In this document: positions 8,826 to 16,909 of the stretch, piece by piece | Numbering within the stretch: the stretch's first letter is position 1 | How the letters are laid out: every line of letters starts with the position of its first letter | From: Algihabitans sp965233705 | GTDB taxonomy: Bacteria > Pseudomonadota > Alphaproteobacteria > Kiloniellales > DSM-21159 | Assembly: GCA_965233705.1 (NCBI GenBank) | Contig: CBDDTF010000001.1 | Span: 558,001-622,000 of the forward strand | Reading direction: 5' to 3' | DNA length: 64,000 nucleotides | Made by a program: the position numbers and the translations under genes | Notes under the pieces: model-generated | Databases searched by the model: none | Seen by the model: only the letters and a program-made list of their open reading frames with translations | What the model was told of the DNA's origin: nothing

Positions 8826-9704
8826 TCAGGCCTTCTCCACGCCGAACAGGCCCTGGGGGCGGAAGTAGAGAACCGCGAGGAAGATCGCGAAGATCAGCCC
8901 CTCGGTGTAGGTGATCGGCAGGAACTGCGCCCCGACGGACTCAATCAGGCCGACCACCAGCCCGCCGATCAGCGCCCCGCCGATCGAGCCGATGCCGCCG
9001 AGCACCACGATGATGAAGGCGCGCAGGCCGTAGAGGTCGCCGATGAAGGGGTCGACCGGATACATCGCCAGCAGCAGCACGCCGGCCACGCCGAGCACCG
9101 CCAGGCCGATGGCGAAGGCGCTCTGGTAGACCGCGGCGCTGTCGATGCCGAGAACGCTGGCCGCCTCGCGGTCCTGGCCCGTGGCACGGATGGCGCGGCC
9201 GAGCCGGGTGTGGCGCATGAAGGCGACCATCGCCAGCGTCACCGCGACCGAGACCAGCAGTCCGGCGATCTGCGGATAGGTGAAGAAGAAGTCGTCGAGG
9301 ATGACGATGCCGTTCGCCCAGGCGCTGTCGGTCGTGCGGTAGTCCGGCCCCGCGATCACCAGGAAGAGGTTGTCGAGGAAGATCCACAGACCGGTGGTGA
9401 AGATCAGCACGCTGATCGGCTCGCGCGTCGCCTCCTTGCGGTAGACCGGCTCGATCAGCCAGCGCTGGGTGCCCCAGCCGACGACGAAGAGCGCGGCGGC
9501 GACCAGCGGGATGGCGGCCAGCAGATGCAGGCCGAGCAGGCCCGAGGCCCAGAGCGCCAAGTACATGGCGATCATCAGGAAGGAGCCGTGGGCGAAGTTG
9601 ATGATCTTCATCACGCCGAACTGCAGGCTCAGGCCAAGGGCGATCAGGCCGTAGATCGCGCCGCTGGCCAGGCCGTCGAACAGCGCCTGGAGCAAGGTGT
9701 TCAT
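8826..9704 (-). CDS. Branched-chain amino acid type ABC permease, LivH
   Basis: 292 residues, all-helical. It begins NTLLQALFDGLASGAIYGLIALGL, which is characteristic of LivH, and ends with PQGLFG. A conserved GSIGGALIGG loop lies near residue 242. ATG at 9704 lies 126 bp after the binding-protein gene, and a strong hairpin occupies that gap. It partners LivM at 7839. Confidence 0.92.
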   Translation of the reverse strand: MNTLLQALFDGLASGAIYGLIALGLSLQFGVMKIINFAHGSFLMIAMYLALWASGLLGLHLLAAIPLVAAALFVVGWGTQRWLIEPVYRKEATREPISVLIFTTGLWIFLDNLFLVIAGPDYRTTDSAWANGIVILDDFFFTYPQIAGLLVSVAVTLAMVAFMRHTRLGRAIRATGQDREAASVLGIDSAAVYQSAFAIGLAVLGVAGVLLLAMYPVDPFIGDLYGLRAFIIVVLGGIGSIGGALIGGLVVGLIESVGAQFLPITYTEGLIFAIFLAVLYFRPQGLFGVEKA

Positions 9705-9769
9705 GACAGGGTTCGCTTTACTGAGAGGACGCCCGGAGCCGCCGGGACGCGTGGGGGCCCGCCGCCACC

Positions 9770-9814
9770 GGCCGGGCGGCCGTCGCCGTGCTGGCGAACA
9801 GCGGCCGCCCGGCC
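9770..9814 (-). terminator. Intra-operon hairpin between binding protein and permease genes
   Basis: A perfect 13-bp inverted repeat, GGCCGGGCGGCCG at 9770-9782 and its complement at 9802-9814, with a 19-base loop and no run of T. Because it lies just behind the periplasmic binding-protein gene it is best read as an attenuator or mRNA 3'-end stabiliser, which would keep binding protein in excess over permease. Confidence 0.5.
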
Positions 9815-9830
9815 GACGGGAGGAACGGGA

Positions 9831-11093
9831 TCAGCGCTCGTCCCAGGCCGGCACAGGCCAGACCAGGTCGTAGCCCTCCGCCTTCAGCTCGGGCGGCCAG
9901 ACCGTGTAGTAGGTGCCGTCCTTGATCTGCTGCATGACGAAGCTTTTGTGGGTGTTCTGGTTGGTCTCGTCGAACACCACGTCGTAGCCGAGCAGGCGGG
10001 TGAGGTCGGTGTCCCGCAGCTCCGTCTCGGCCAGCGCGTCGCGGATCGCCTTCGGCTCGGCCGAGCCGGCCCGCTCCAGCGCGTCCTTCAGGATCCAGAC
10101 GTCGGCGTAGGCGCTGACGCCGAACTCCGTCGGGTCGACCTCGTGGGCCGCGACGTAGTCGTCCCAGAAGCGCTCGGCGAAGGCCGTGTTGACGGTCGAG
10201 GCGTAGCCGGCCCAGCCGTTGGTGGTGAACACCAGGTCGGTCTCCTCGACGCCGACCGTCGGCACGAAGGTGCGGTCGGCGTGACCGGCGGCGCTGCCGA
10301 TGATGCCCATGGCGTCGACCTGGAGCTGCGCCAGCAGCCGCTGAAGCTGGATCGAATCGCCGGTGTAGGAGGTCACCGAGATGACGTCGGCGTCGGCGCC
10401 CTTCAGCTTGACCACCAGCGGGCGCAGGTTCGGCGAGTTCGGCGGATAGGACTCGTCGAACACCACCTCGATCCCCAGCTCGGCGAAGCGCTCGCGCAGG
10501 GTGATCGCCAGATCCTGGCCCCAGTCGGTGTTCTCGTAGACGATCGCCGCCGTTTCCGGCATCCGGCCGGTCTGCTCACCGACCCAGGCGATGAAGTCGA
10601 TCGTGCCGTCGGCGTTGCGCGACGAGGGGATCTGCGTCGGACGGAAGACGTACTTGAAGCCGCGCTCGGTGATCTCGGCCTTGGCCGCCAGGTCGACGAT
10701 CCAGGGCACCTGGTACTTCTCGGCGACCTGGGTGGCCGGGAAGGTCACGCTGCTCTGGAAGGCGCCGATCAGCGTCGAGACCTCCTCCTGGGTGATCAGG
10801 CGCTCGGCCTCGGTGATCGCCACCTGCGGGTCGCCGCGGGTGTCGACCTCGACCAGCTCGAGCTGGGCGCCGCCCAGCGACTCGATGCCGCCGCCCTCGT
10901 TGATGTGCTTGACCGCCAGGTGGGTGGCGCGGCTCATCTCCTCGCCGATGGCCGCCGCCGCGGTGCCAGACAGCGGGATCAGATAGCCCACCTTGACGCT
11001 TTCGGCGGCGAGCGCGCCGGAGGCGAGCGAGCCCGCCAGCAGGGTGGCCGAGGCGAGGGTCTTCGCCCCGGTCCAGAAAGTCGATCTCGTCAT
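9831..11093 (-). CDS. LivJ/LivK-type periplasmic substrate-binding protein
   Basis: 420 residues with a signal peptide (MTRSTFWTGAKTLASATLLA, cleavage after ALAA near residue 29). VKVGYLIPLSGTAAAAIGEE is the classic start of the mature type I periplasmic fold, and DTRGDPQVAITEAERLI and GAFQSSVT follow the ligand-binding pattern of the family. A GGGAGGA ribosome site precedes the ATG at 11093. It delivers an unknown ligand to the LivHMGF importer. The neighbouring acyl-CoA synthetase and PhyH enzymes suggest a carboxylic acid. It is longer than typical leucine-binding proteins (about 370), as in aromatic- or amide-binding relatives. Confidence 0.9.
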   Translation of the reverse strand: MTRSTFWTGAKTLASATLLAGSLASGALAAESVKVGYLIPLSGTAAAAIGEEMSRATHLAVKHINEGGGIESLGGAQLELVEVDTRGDPQVAITEAERLITQEEVSTLIGAFQSSVTFPATQVAEKYQVPWIVDLAAKAEITERGFKYVFRPTQIPSSRNADGTIDFIAWVGEQTGRMPETAAIVYENTDWGQDLAITLRERFAELGIEVVFDESYPPNSPNLRPLVVKLKGADADVISVTSYTGDSIQLQRLLAQLQVDAMGIIGSAAGHADRTFVPTVGVEETDLVFTTNGWAGYASTVNTAFAERFWDDYVAAHEVDPTEFGVSAYADVWILKDALERAGSAEPKAIRDALAETELRDTDLTRLLGYDVVFDETNQNTHKSFVMQQIKDGTYYTVWPPELKAEGYDLVWPVPAWDER

Positions 11094-11115
11094 GGGGTCC
11101 TCCCGGTTTCTGTGC

Positions 11116-12693
11116 TTATCGGCCAGTGGTGTCGCCCTGGGACGGGGCGATCGGAGCGAGCGCGCCGCGCGCGAGCTTGCCGACACTGGTCTTCGGCAGC
11201 TCGGCGACCAGCCGCAGCGCGCGCGGAATCTTGTAGCGGACCAGCCCGGCGCCGCAGTGGTCGAGCAGCTCCTGCGGCGCGACCGCGCTGCCCGGGCGCG
11301 GCACCACGTAGGCCTGCACGACCTGTCCGTAGTAGTCGTCCGCCGCGCCGAAGACGGCCGCCTCGGCCACCTCGGGGTGCTCCAGCAGAAGCTGCTCCAC
11401 CTCGCGCGGATAGACGTTGTAGCCGCCGACGTTGATGACGTCGCTGCGCCGGCCGCGGATGTAGAGGTAGCCGTCGGCGTCGAGCCGGCCCAGGTCGCCG
11501 GTGTGGAACCAGCCGTCGCGCAGGCTTTCGGCCGTCAGCGCCGGCCGGTTGCGGTAACCGGCCATGACGTGCGGTCCGCGCACGCGGATCTCGCCCACCG
11601 CGCCGGGGCCGAGCGGCCGGCCGGTCTCCGCCTCGACGATCTGCAGCTCGCCGCCGGGGACCGGACGGCCGACCGAGCCGGCCTTGTGCGGGCCGACCTG
11701 CGGATTGTAGCTCAGCACCGGCCCGGCCTCGGTCATGCCGTAGCCTTCCAGGATCGTCGCGCCGGTGGCCTCGCGCCACTGCACCAGCGTCGTCTCCGGC
11801 AGGGCGGCGGCGCCGGAGTAGCAGGCGCGCAGGCTGGCGAGGTCGGCGCCGGCGAAGCCCGCGTAGTCGAGCAGGCCGCGGTAGATCGTCGGCCCGGCCG
11901 AGACCAGGGTGACGCGGTGGCGGCGGATCGCCTCGAGCATCCAGTCCGGCCGGTAGCGCGGCAGGATGACCAGATGCCCGGCGGCGTAGCAGGACAGATG
12001 CAGGCACATGGCCACCGCCGAGACGTGGAACAGCGGCATGGCGCAGAGCATCACCTCGCCGCCCCGCTCGGTCGGCAGCAACGCCTCGCGCTGGGCCAGG
12101 TTGACGGCGAGTTGCCGGTGGCGGATGTCGACGCCCTTCGGCGCGCCGGTGGTGCCGCCGGTGTACTGCAGGGTGGCGAGGTCGCCGGGCGCCGGCAGCC
12201 CCTGCGGGTCGCCCGGCGCGCCGCCCTCGGCGAAGCCGCACAGGCTGGTGCCGGCGGGATCGGTGGCGAAGCGGCTGATGCCCGCGTCGTCGCACAGCGC
12301 GGCGAAGTCCGCCGCCGCGCCGCTGTCGTGGACCAGCAGCCGCGGCGCCGCGTCGGCCAGCATCGGCGCCACCTCGCGCGCCCGATAGGCCGGGTTCAGT
12401 GGCACCGCCTGGGCGCCGGCGGCGTGGGCGGCGAACAGCCCGATGGCCATGTCCAGGGAGTTCGACAGCGCCAGGGCGATGCGGTCGCCCGGCGCGACCA
12501 GGCCGCGCCAAAAGCGCGCCAGCGAGAGCACGGCCCGGCGGTAGGCCGCATAGGTCAGCGTGGTCGCCCCGAAGGTGACCGCCGGGCGGTCGGGATAGGC
12601 CTCGGCCGCCTCCAGCAGCAGATGGACGACCGAGTCCGGCACCCGCGGCAGCCGGGCGCCGTTTCCGGCCAGGCCCTGAAGCGTGCCCGTCAT
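11116..12693 (-). CDS. Acyl-CoA synthetase (AMP-forming)
   Basis: 525 residues, class I adenylate-forming fold. The phosphate-binding loop is YTGGTTGAPKG at 177-187. The adenine motif appears as ILEGYGMTEAGPV, the hinge region as HTGDLGRLDADGYLYIRGR, and the catalytic lysine is in PKTSVGKLARG near the C-terminus. It makes an acyl-CoA from a free acid, ATP and CoA. Its ATG overlaps the stop of the PhyH gene by four bases and its stop is 22 bp before the binding-protein gene, placing it firmly in the operon. The acid is unknown; it probably activates the compound imported by the adjoining transporter. Confidence 0.9.
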   Translation of the reverse strand: MTGTLQGLAGNGARLPRVPDSVVHLLLEAAEAYPDRPAVTFGATTLTYAAYRRAVLSLARFWRGLVAPGDRIALALSNSLDMAIGLFAAHAAGAQAVPLNPAYRAREVAPMLADAAPRLLVHDSGAAADFAALCDDAGISRFATDPAGTSLCGFAEGGAPGDPQGLPAPGDLATLQYTGGTTGAPKGVDIRHRQLAVNLAQREALLPTERGGEVMLCAMPLFHVSAVAMCLHLSCYAAGHLVILPRYRPDWMLEAIRRHRVTLVSAGPTIYRGLLDYAGFAGADLASLRACYSGAAALPETTLVQWREATGATILEGYGMTEAGPVLSYNPQVGPHKAGSVGRPVPGGELQIVEAETGRPLGPGAVGEIRVRGPHVMAGYRNRPALTAESLRDGWFHTGDLGRLDADGYLYIRGRRSDVINVGGYNVYPREVEQLLLEHPEVAEAAVFGAADDYYGQVVQAYVVPRPGSAVAPQELLDHCGAGLVRYKIPRALRLVAELPKTSVGKLARGALAPIAPSQGDTTGR

Positions 12694-13523
12694 GCCGGTG
12701 CGGAGCTCCGCTTGCGGTCGCTGGCCTCCCAGACCATGCCGCGCTTGCGCGTGCGCCCCAGCAGCTCGATCGGGTCGCGGTTGTCCAGATGGCCGAACTG
12801 GCCGCGATAGACCGAGTAGCCGCAGAGCTCCTGCAGGCGGCGGGGAAAGCGCCGCGCCGTCTCCTGCGGGATGCCGAGCTGCAGGTTCTCCTGCTGGCGC
12901 ATCCAGCCGGCGCAGTAGTAGCAGGACAGCGCGAAGCGCCGCGCATCGCTGCGGTTGTGGCCGCCGGCGTGCCAGAGCTGGCTGTCGAACAGCATGACGC
13001 TGCCCGCCGGCATGACCGCCGGCACGGTCTCATAGTCGCCGCCGTAGACCGGCGGCTCGGCGGCCAAGTGACTGCCGGGCACCACCCGCGTGGCGCCGTT
13101 CTCCTCGGTGAAGGGGCTGAGCGCCCAGAGAGCGTTGAGCGCGATCGGCGGGTGCGGCCGCGCCAGCGGGATCTGCTGGGTGTCCTCGTGCATCGGCTGC
13201 GCCCCCTGGCCCGGCGCCAGGGTGATGGCCGAGAGGGAGGAGAGCAGCAGCTCGGAATCGAGCACCGCCTCGGCCACCGGCAGCACCGCCGCGTTCAGCG
13301 GCACCTGCCAGAAGGCCTCGCCCCGGGCCAGCAGGTTGTAGATGCGCACCGTGCGGGTGCCCTCGAAGCTGGTCTTGGCGAAGCCGGCGTCGCCGTCGCG
13401 TTCGAGATCCAGCAGGGCCTCGATCAGCGCGCCGCCCTCGGCCGCGTCGAAGGCGTTCTCGATCACGGTGTAGCCGTCGAGCGACAGGCGGTGCACATGC
13501 GCGGCAACGGACGTCGGATCCAT
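12690..13523 (-). CDS. Phytanoyl-CoA dioxygenase family protein (first gene of operon)
   Basis: 277 residues. Fe(II) ligands H112-x-D114 (PMHEDTQ) and distal H185 (LWHAGGHN) are present with Arg195/196 for 2-oxoglutarate; RVVPGSH at 146-152 is the family loop. It is distinct from the second copy at 5404 (about 45 residues shorter and different outside the motifs), so the pair probably acts on two different steps and is not a recent duplication. ATG at 13523 is preceded by AGAGGGGGACC. It is the promoter-proximal gene of the operon and is divergent from an AraC-type regulator, which likely controls it. Confidence 0.88.
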   Translation of the reverse strand: MDPTSVAAHVHRLSLDGYTVIENAFDAAEGGALIEALLDLERDGDAGFAKTSFEGTRTVRIYNLLARGEAFWQVPLNAAVLPVAEAVLDSELLLSSLSAITLAPGQGAQPMHEDTQQIPLARPHPPIALNALWALSPFTEENGATRVVPGSHLAAEPPVYGGDYETVPAVMPAGSVMLFDSQLWHAGGHNRSDARRFALSCYYCAGWMRQQENLQLGIPQETARRFPRRLQELCGYSVYRGQFGHLDNRDPIELLGRTRKRGMVWEASDRKRSSAPA

Positions 13524-13743
13524 CGCGAAGGTCCCCCTCTGCGGCGCCGGTCCTGCCGGCACCGGGAAGCTTTCGATCGCGCAAGGTAGAGCCTGGCGGC
13601 GGGGCGCATCTTTGCAGCGCGTCCAAAACTTCTGTGCAGCCCGTCCAGAGGCCCCCGTCGGGGCCCGGCCGGCCGGTTGCCGCCAGGCGCCGAACATGGT
13701 CTAAGCTGGCTGCAAACAAGAAGCAGTCGAGGTGGAGGAAACG

Positions 13744-14661
13744 GTGCACGGCACTTGGACAACCAAGGGCATCGCCGAACGCGAGCAGTTCTCCTATTGG
13801 CGCGATGCCGTCTGCGAGGCCTTCGTTCCCATGGAGCCCGAAGGCCGCCCCGAGAGCTTCACCGGGCGCATCGAGGCGCTGAGCGGCCAGAACCTGCAGC
13901 TCGCCAGCGTCGCGGCCGACGGCCACCCGGTGAACCTGACCCGGCGCGGCGTGAACCGCCAGGCCGACACCTCCTTCTTCGCCAACCTGGTGGTGCGCGG
14001 CTCGATCTTCGTCGAGCAGTTCGGCGCGCGCGGTCAGGTCGATCCCGGCGACATCTTCCTGCTCGACACGGCCGCGCCCTTCACGATCCACTTCGCCTCC
14101 GACTTCCGGCTCTACTGCATCACCCTCGACGAGGCGGCGCTGCGCCCGCGCCTGGGCCGCGGCGGCCGTCCGGCCAGCCCGGTGATCCGCGGCGACAGCG
14201 GCGTCGGGCGGGTGACGGCGCAGTACATGCGCAACCTGATCTCGGAGACCGCCGAGACGGTGCTGGACCTGCAGGACCTGGCGGCGCCCCATCTGGCCGC
14301 GCTGCTGGCCCGCGCGAGCGCCGGCGAAGGTCTGGCCGAGGGACCGGCCGTGGGCTCGCTGGAACGCATCCAGGCCTTCATCGAGGCCCACCTGGGCGAG
14401 CCCGAGCTGTCGGTGCAGAGCACCTGCGAGGCGCTGCGGATGTCGCGCAGCCACGTCTACAACGTGCTCTCGGCCGCCGGCCTGACCTTCGCCGGCTATC
14501 TGCGCGACTGCCGGCTGGAGGAGTGCCGGCGGGCGATCGCCGCGCAGCCGGAACGCTCGATCGCGGAGATCGCCTTCGCCTGGGGCTTTCGCGACCAGTC
14601 CTCCTTCGCGCGCAGCTTCAAGAGCCGCTTCGGGATCACTCCGCGCCAGGCCCGCGCCTGA
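13744..14661 (+). CDS. AraC-family transcriptional regulator
   Basis: 305 residues from the GTG at 13744, chosen because GGAGG at 13734-13738 sits five bases upstream; another in-frame GTG at 13732 would overlap that site. The N-terminal part resembles the AraC-binding-like domain of the NahR/FeaR-type activators (EREQFSYWRDAVCEAF). The C-terminal 100 residues hold two helix-turn-helix motifs, the second in IAEIAFAWGFRDQSSFARSF followed by GITPRQAR. It is transcribed away from the nine-gene PhyH/ABC operon across a 220-bp gap and is the obvious candidate activator, responding to the imported substrate or an intermediate. Confidence 0.88.
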   Translation: MHGTWTTKGIAEREQFSYWRDAVCEAFVPMEPEGRPESFTGRIEALSGQNLQLASVAADGHPVNLTRRGVNRQADTSFFANLVVRGSIFVEQFGARGQVDPGDIFLLDTAAPFTIHFASDFRLYCITLDEAALRPRLGRGGRPASPVIRGDSGVGRVTAQYMRNLISETAETVLDLQDLAAPHLAALLARASAGEGLAEGPAVGSLERIQAFIEAHLGEPELSVQSTCEALRMSRSHVYNVLSAAGLTFAGYLRDCRLEECRRAIAAQPERSIAEIAFAWGFRDQSSFARSFKSRFGITPRQARA

Positions 14662-14680
14662 GCCGTAGAACCTCGCGGAT

Positions 14681-14707
14681 CGCCCGGCTCCGCTGCGGAG
14701 CCGGGCG
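14681..14707. terminator. Bidirectional hairpin between convergent genes
   Basis: Perfect 11-bp stem, CGCCCGGCTCC at 14681-14691 with its complement at 14697-14707 and a GCTGC loop. It lies midway in the 59-bp gap between the convergent araC-type and amidinotransferase-fold genes. There is no clear T-run on either side, so termination strength is uncertain. Confidence 0.6.
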
Positions 14708-14720
14708 GTCGTCGTGGGAG

Positions 14721-15731
14721 TCAGACGCGGATCAGCGGCTGGTGGGCGCAGCGGAAGGAGCCGCCGGCCATGCAGGGCACACGGTAGGGGATGCGGATCA
14801 CCTCGAAGCGCCGCGCCTCCAGAGCCTCGGCGATCGGGTCCAGCGGCGCCTCGGCCGGCACCACGACGGTGCGGTCGTCGAGCACCAGGTTGTTGCAGGC
14901 CATGTGCCCCTTGGCCAGGGCCTTGGGCACCGCCACCACGTCCCAGTCCCGCATGAAGTCCGGCAGCCCCTCGGGCAGCGCCTCCAGGCAGGCGACCGCC
15001 ACGCCCTCGCGCGGCGTCATCAGCACGCAGTCGAGATGCGGGAACATCGGGTCGATGGTCACCGTGCGGACCCGGTAGTCGGGGCCCAGGGCGTGCTGCA
15101 GCCACCGCGCGCCCTCGGGGTTGCTGCAGCCGCCGGAGTGGCCGACCAGCACTTGGCGGCCAAGCACGAAGACGTCGCCGCCCTCCAGGTAGCCCCAGCC
15201 GGTGCCCTCGTTGGAATCGTCGGCGCCGGCGTCCGGCTGGGCGAAATAGCGCGCGCCCCGCTCCATGGTCTCGGCCAGGATGCCGCGGATGGCGAAGCGC
15301 TGGCGCCGGTGGAACAGGCTGCGCGGCGCCAGCTCGATCACGTTGTTGCCGATCGTCACGAAGGGGTCGCGCATCCAGCCGGTGGCCACGCCGTGCTCCT
15401 CGCCGCGCGGGAACTTGCGGTTGGCCGGGCTGATCTCGCCGGCCACCTGGACCCGCACGCCCAGCCGCTCCAGCAGGTCGATGGCGCCGCGGATTTGGCC
15501 GCTGTACTCGGCGAAGAGCTCGGGATCCGCCTCCTTGACGTCGCGCCCCTGGTTCTTGGCCCAGAACTCGCCGAAGGGCCCCTGGGCCCGCAGCTTCACG
15601 TCGCTGAGGAAGATCGGCAGCACCCAGGCGTCGGGCGAGCCGTAGACGCACTCCTTGAGCGGCGCCCATTCCGCTTCGACGAAGATGTTCTGCTGCGCGC
15701 TCGGCCGATCCGCCGCCGTGGCCTGGCTCAT
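14721..15731 (-). CDS. Amidinotransferase / arginine-deiminase-fold enzyme
   Basis: 336 residues. The guanidine-modifying fold is supported by E183GGD186 (GYLEGGDVFVLGRQVLVG), H232-L-D234 (FPHLDCVLMTP) and a C-terminal nucleophile C328 in AGGSFRCAH, which corresponds to the GGGFHC segment of glycine and inosamine amidinotransferases. ATG at 15731 with a GGAAAGGA site is preferred over an upstream start. It could transfer an amidino group from arginine or hydrolyse a guanidino compound; the family contains both activities and I cannot choose. A LysR gene lies 127 bp upstream on the same strand, and an amino acid importer is divergent beyond it. Confidence 0.82.
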   Translation of the reverse strand: MSQATAADRPSAQQNIFVEAEWAPLKECVYGSPDAWVLPIFLSDVKLRAQGPFGEFWAKNQGRDVKEADPELFAEYSGQIRGAIDLLERLGVRVQVAGEISPANRKFPRGEEHGVATGWMRDPFVTIGNNVIELAPRSLFHRRQRFAIRGILAETMERGARYFAQPDAGADDSNEGTGWGYLEGGDVFVLGRQVLVGHSGGCSNPEGARWLQHALGPDYRVRTVTIDPMFPHLDCVLMTPREGVAVACLEALPEGLPDFMRDWDVVAVPKALAKGHMACNNLVLDDRTVVVPAEAPLDPIAEALEARRFEVIRIPYRVPCMAGGSFRCAHQPLIRV

Positions 15732-15858
15732 GGAGAGGGTCCTTTCCGCCTGTCCGGTCTTGTTGGAGTCCGGCGGCCAGTCTAGGCGGGCGCCGTCCGG
15801 GCAACAGATCAAAGCCTGCAAGCGAATTTGCGTTCGGCGGGAAGGGTGCGCGGCGGGC

Positions 15859-16761
15859 TCAGGTCCGGAAGCAGTCGAGCAGCGCGCCGATCGCCCGGCG
15901 GTTGGCGGCGTCGCGGCGATAGACGAAGTAGAACTGCACCTCCAGCGGCGTGTGCGGCGTGACGATCTCCACCAGATCCTCGGCCCCGGCCGCGGCCACG
16001 AAGTGGATCGGCAGCAGGGCGCAGCCGACCCCGGCCAGCACCGCCGCCAGGATGGCCTCCAGCGTGCTGGCGCGGGCGGCGACCTGCAGGCGGTAGCGCC
16101 GCTCGAAGGCCTGGAAGACGTCGGTGCGGTAGTCGCGCGAGATGTAGGGCACCGCCGCGCCGCGCCGCGCCGGCTGCGCCAGGGCCGCGCGGGCCGCCGC
16201 CAGATGCGGCGAGCGCCGGCTCATGTAGAGGCGGTGGCGCTCGACGAAGGCCGGCTCGTACTCGAGCGGCGCCAGGCCCTCGGGCTGGCCGGTGACGCCG
16301 ACGTCGATGCGCCGCTCGCGCACCTGGATGTCGATCATCGGGTCGGTGTGGACGCTGACGTTGATCAGCATGTCGGGGAAGGTCCGGTGCATCTCGGTCA
16401 GCGCCGCAACGATCCCCGCCTCGGGGTTGGTGACCACGTTGTCGATCACCCCGAGGCTGAAGCCGCCGCCCAGGGTCTGCCGGGTGCTCTGGATGGTCTG
16501 CTCGAAGGACTGCAGCTCCGAGAAGAGCTTGACGGCGGCGCGGTGGACGTCCTCGCCCTGGGGCGTCAGCGCGAAGCCGGAGCGGCCGCGCCGGCAGAGC
16601 TGGATGCCGATGCGCTTTTCCAGGGCCGAGAGGTCGCGGCTGACGCTGGACAGGTTGGCGTCCAGGCGGTACGCCGCCGCCGAGACGCCGCCGTATTCGA
16701 CCACCGCCAGGAAGGTGCGCAGATGGCGCAGGTCGTAGTTGGACAGGGCAAAACCGGCCAC
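15859..16761 (-). CDS. LysR-family transcriptional regulator
   Basis: 300 residues with GTG start at 16761. The helix-turn-helix lies at about residues 17-45 (LRTFLAVVEYGGVSAAAYRL through SSVSRDLSALEKRIG), followed by the linker helix and a two-lobed effector-binding domain beginning at FSLGVIDNVVTNPEAG. It is divergent from the amino acid ABC operon at 16910 and upstream of the amidinotransferase-fold gene. A 10-bp perfect palindrome lies eight bases in front of its start, in the right place for autorepression and for activation of the divergent promoter. The effector is probably a guanidino compound or amino acid, by context only. Confidence 0.9.
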   Translation of the reverse strand: MAGFALSNYDLRHLRTFLAVVEYGGVSAAAYRLDANLSSVSRDLSALEKRIGIQLCRRGRSGFALTPQGEDVHRAAVKLFSELQSFEQTIQSTRQTLGGGFSLGVIDNVVTNPEAGIVAALTEMHRTFPDMLINVSVHTDPMIDIQVRERRIDVGVTGQPEGLAPLEYEPAFVERHRLYMSRRSPHLAAARAALAQPARRGAAVPYISRDYRTDVFQAFERRYRLQVAARASTLEAILAAVLAGVGCALLPIHFVAAAGAEDLVEIVTPHTPLEVQFYFVYRRDAANRRAIGALLDCFRT

Positions 16762-16768
16762 GGAGCCC

Positions 16769-16796
16769 GCTCACTTGCGTGTGAAAGCAAGTGAGC
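16769..16796. promoter_or_regulatory. Probable LysR operator
   Basis: Perfect inverted repeat GCTCACTTGC (16769-16778), eight-base spacer, GCAAGTGAGC (16787-16796), between the LysR gene and the divergent ABC operon. Relative to the start site predicted from the promoter at 16828-16855 it covers about -93 to -66, the usual location of a LysR recognition site. Confidence 0.7.
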
Positions 16797-16827
16797 TAAC
16801 CACCTTCATGCTTCTCCCGCAAGGGGC

Positions 16828-16855
16828 GTGACAGTAGCGTGACGGACCCTATGAA
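16828..16855 (+). promoter_or_regulatory. Predicted promoter of amino acid ABC operon
   Basis: GTGACA at 16828-16833 and TATGAA at 16850-16855 with a 16-base spacer. This gives a leader of about 48 bases before the ATG at 16910, which has AAGGAAGG as ribosome site. The short spacer and weak -35 fit a LysR-activated promoter. Confidence 0.5.
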
Positions 16856-16909
16856 AGGCAAAGCCTGGCCTCCAGCAGAGGAGCAGGCGCGGGAGAAGGA
16901 AGGCACAAG

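Noticed and set aside
8106..11435. A very long plus-strand open frame across the Liv-type transporter operon
   Set aside because: It is antisense to five clearly conserved genes and has His/Gln/Asp-rich composition typical of antisense frames in GC-rich DNA.
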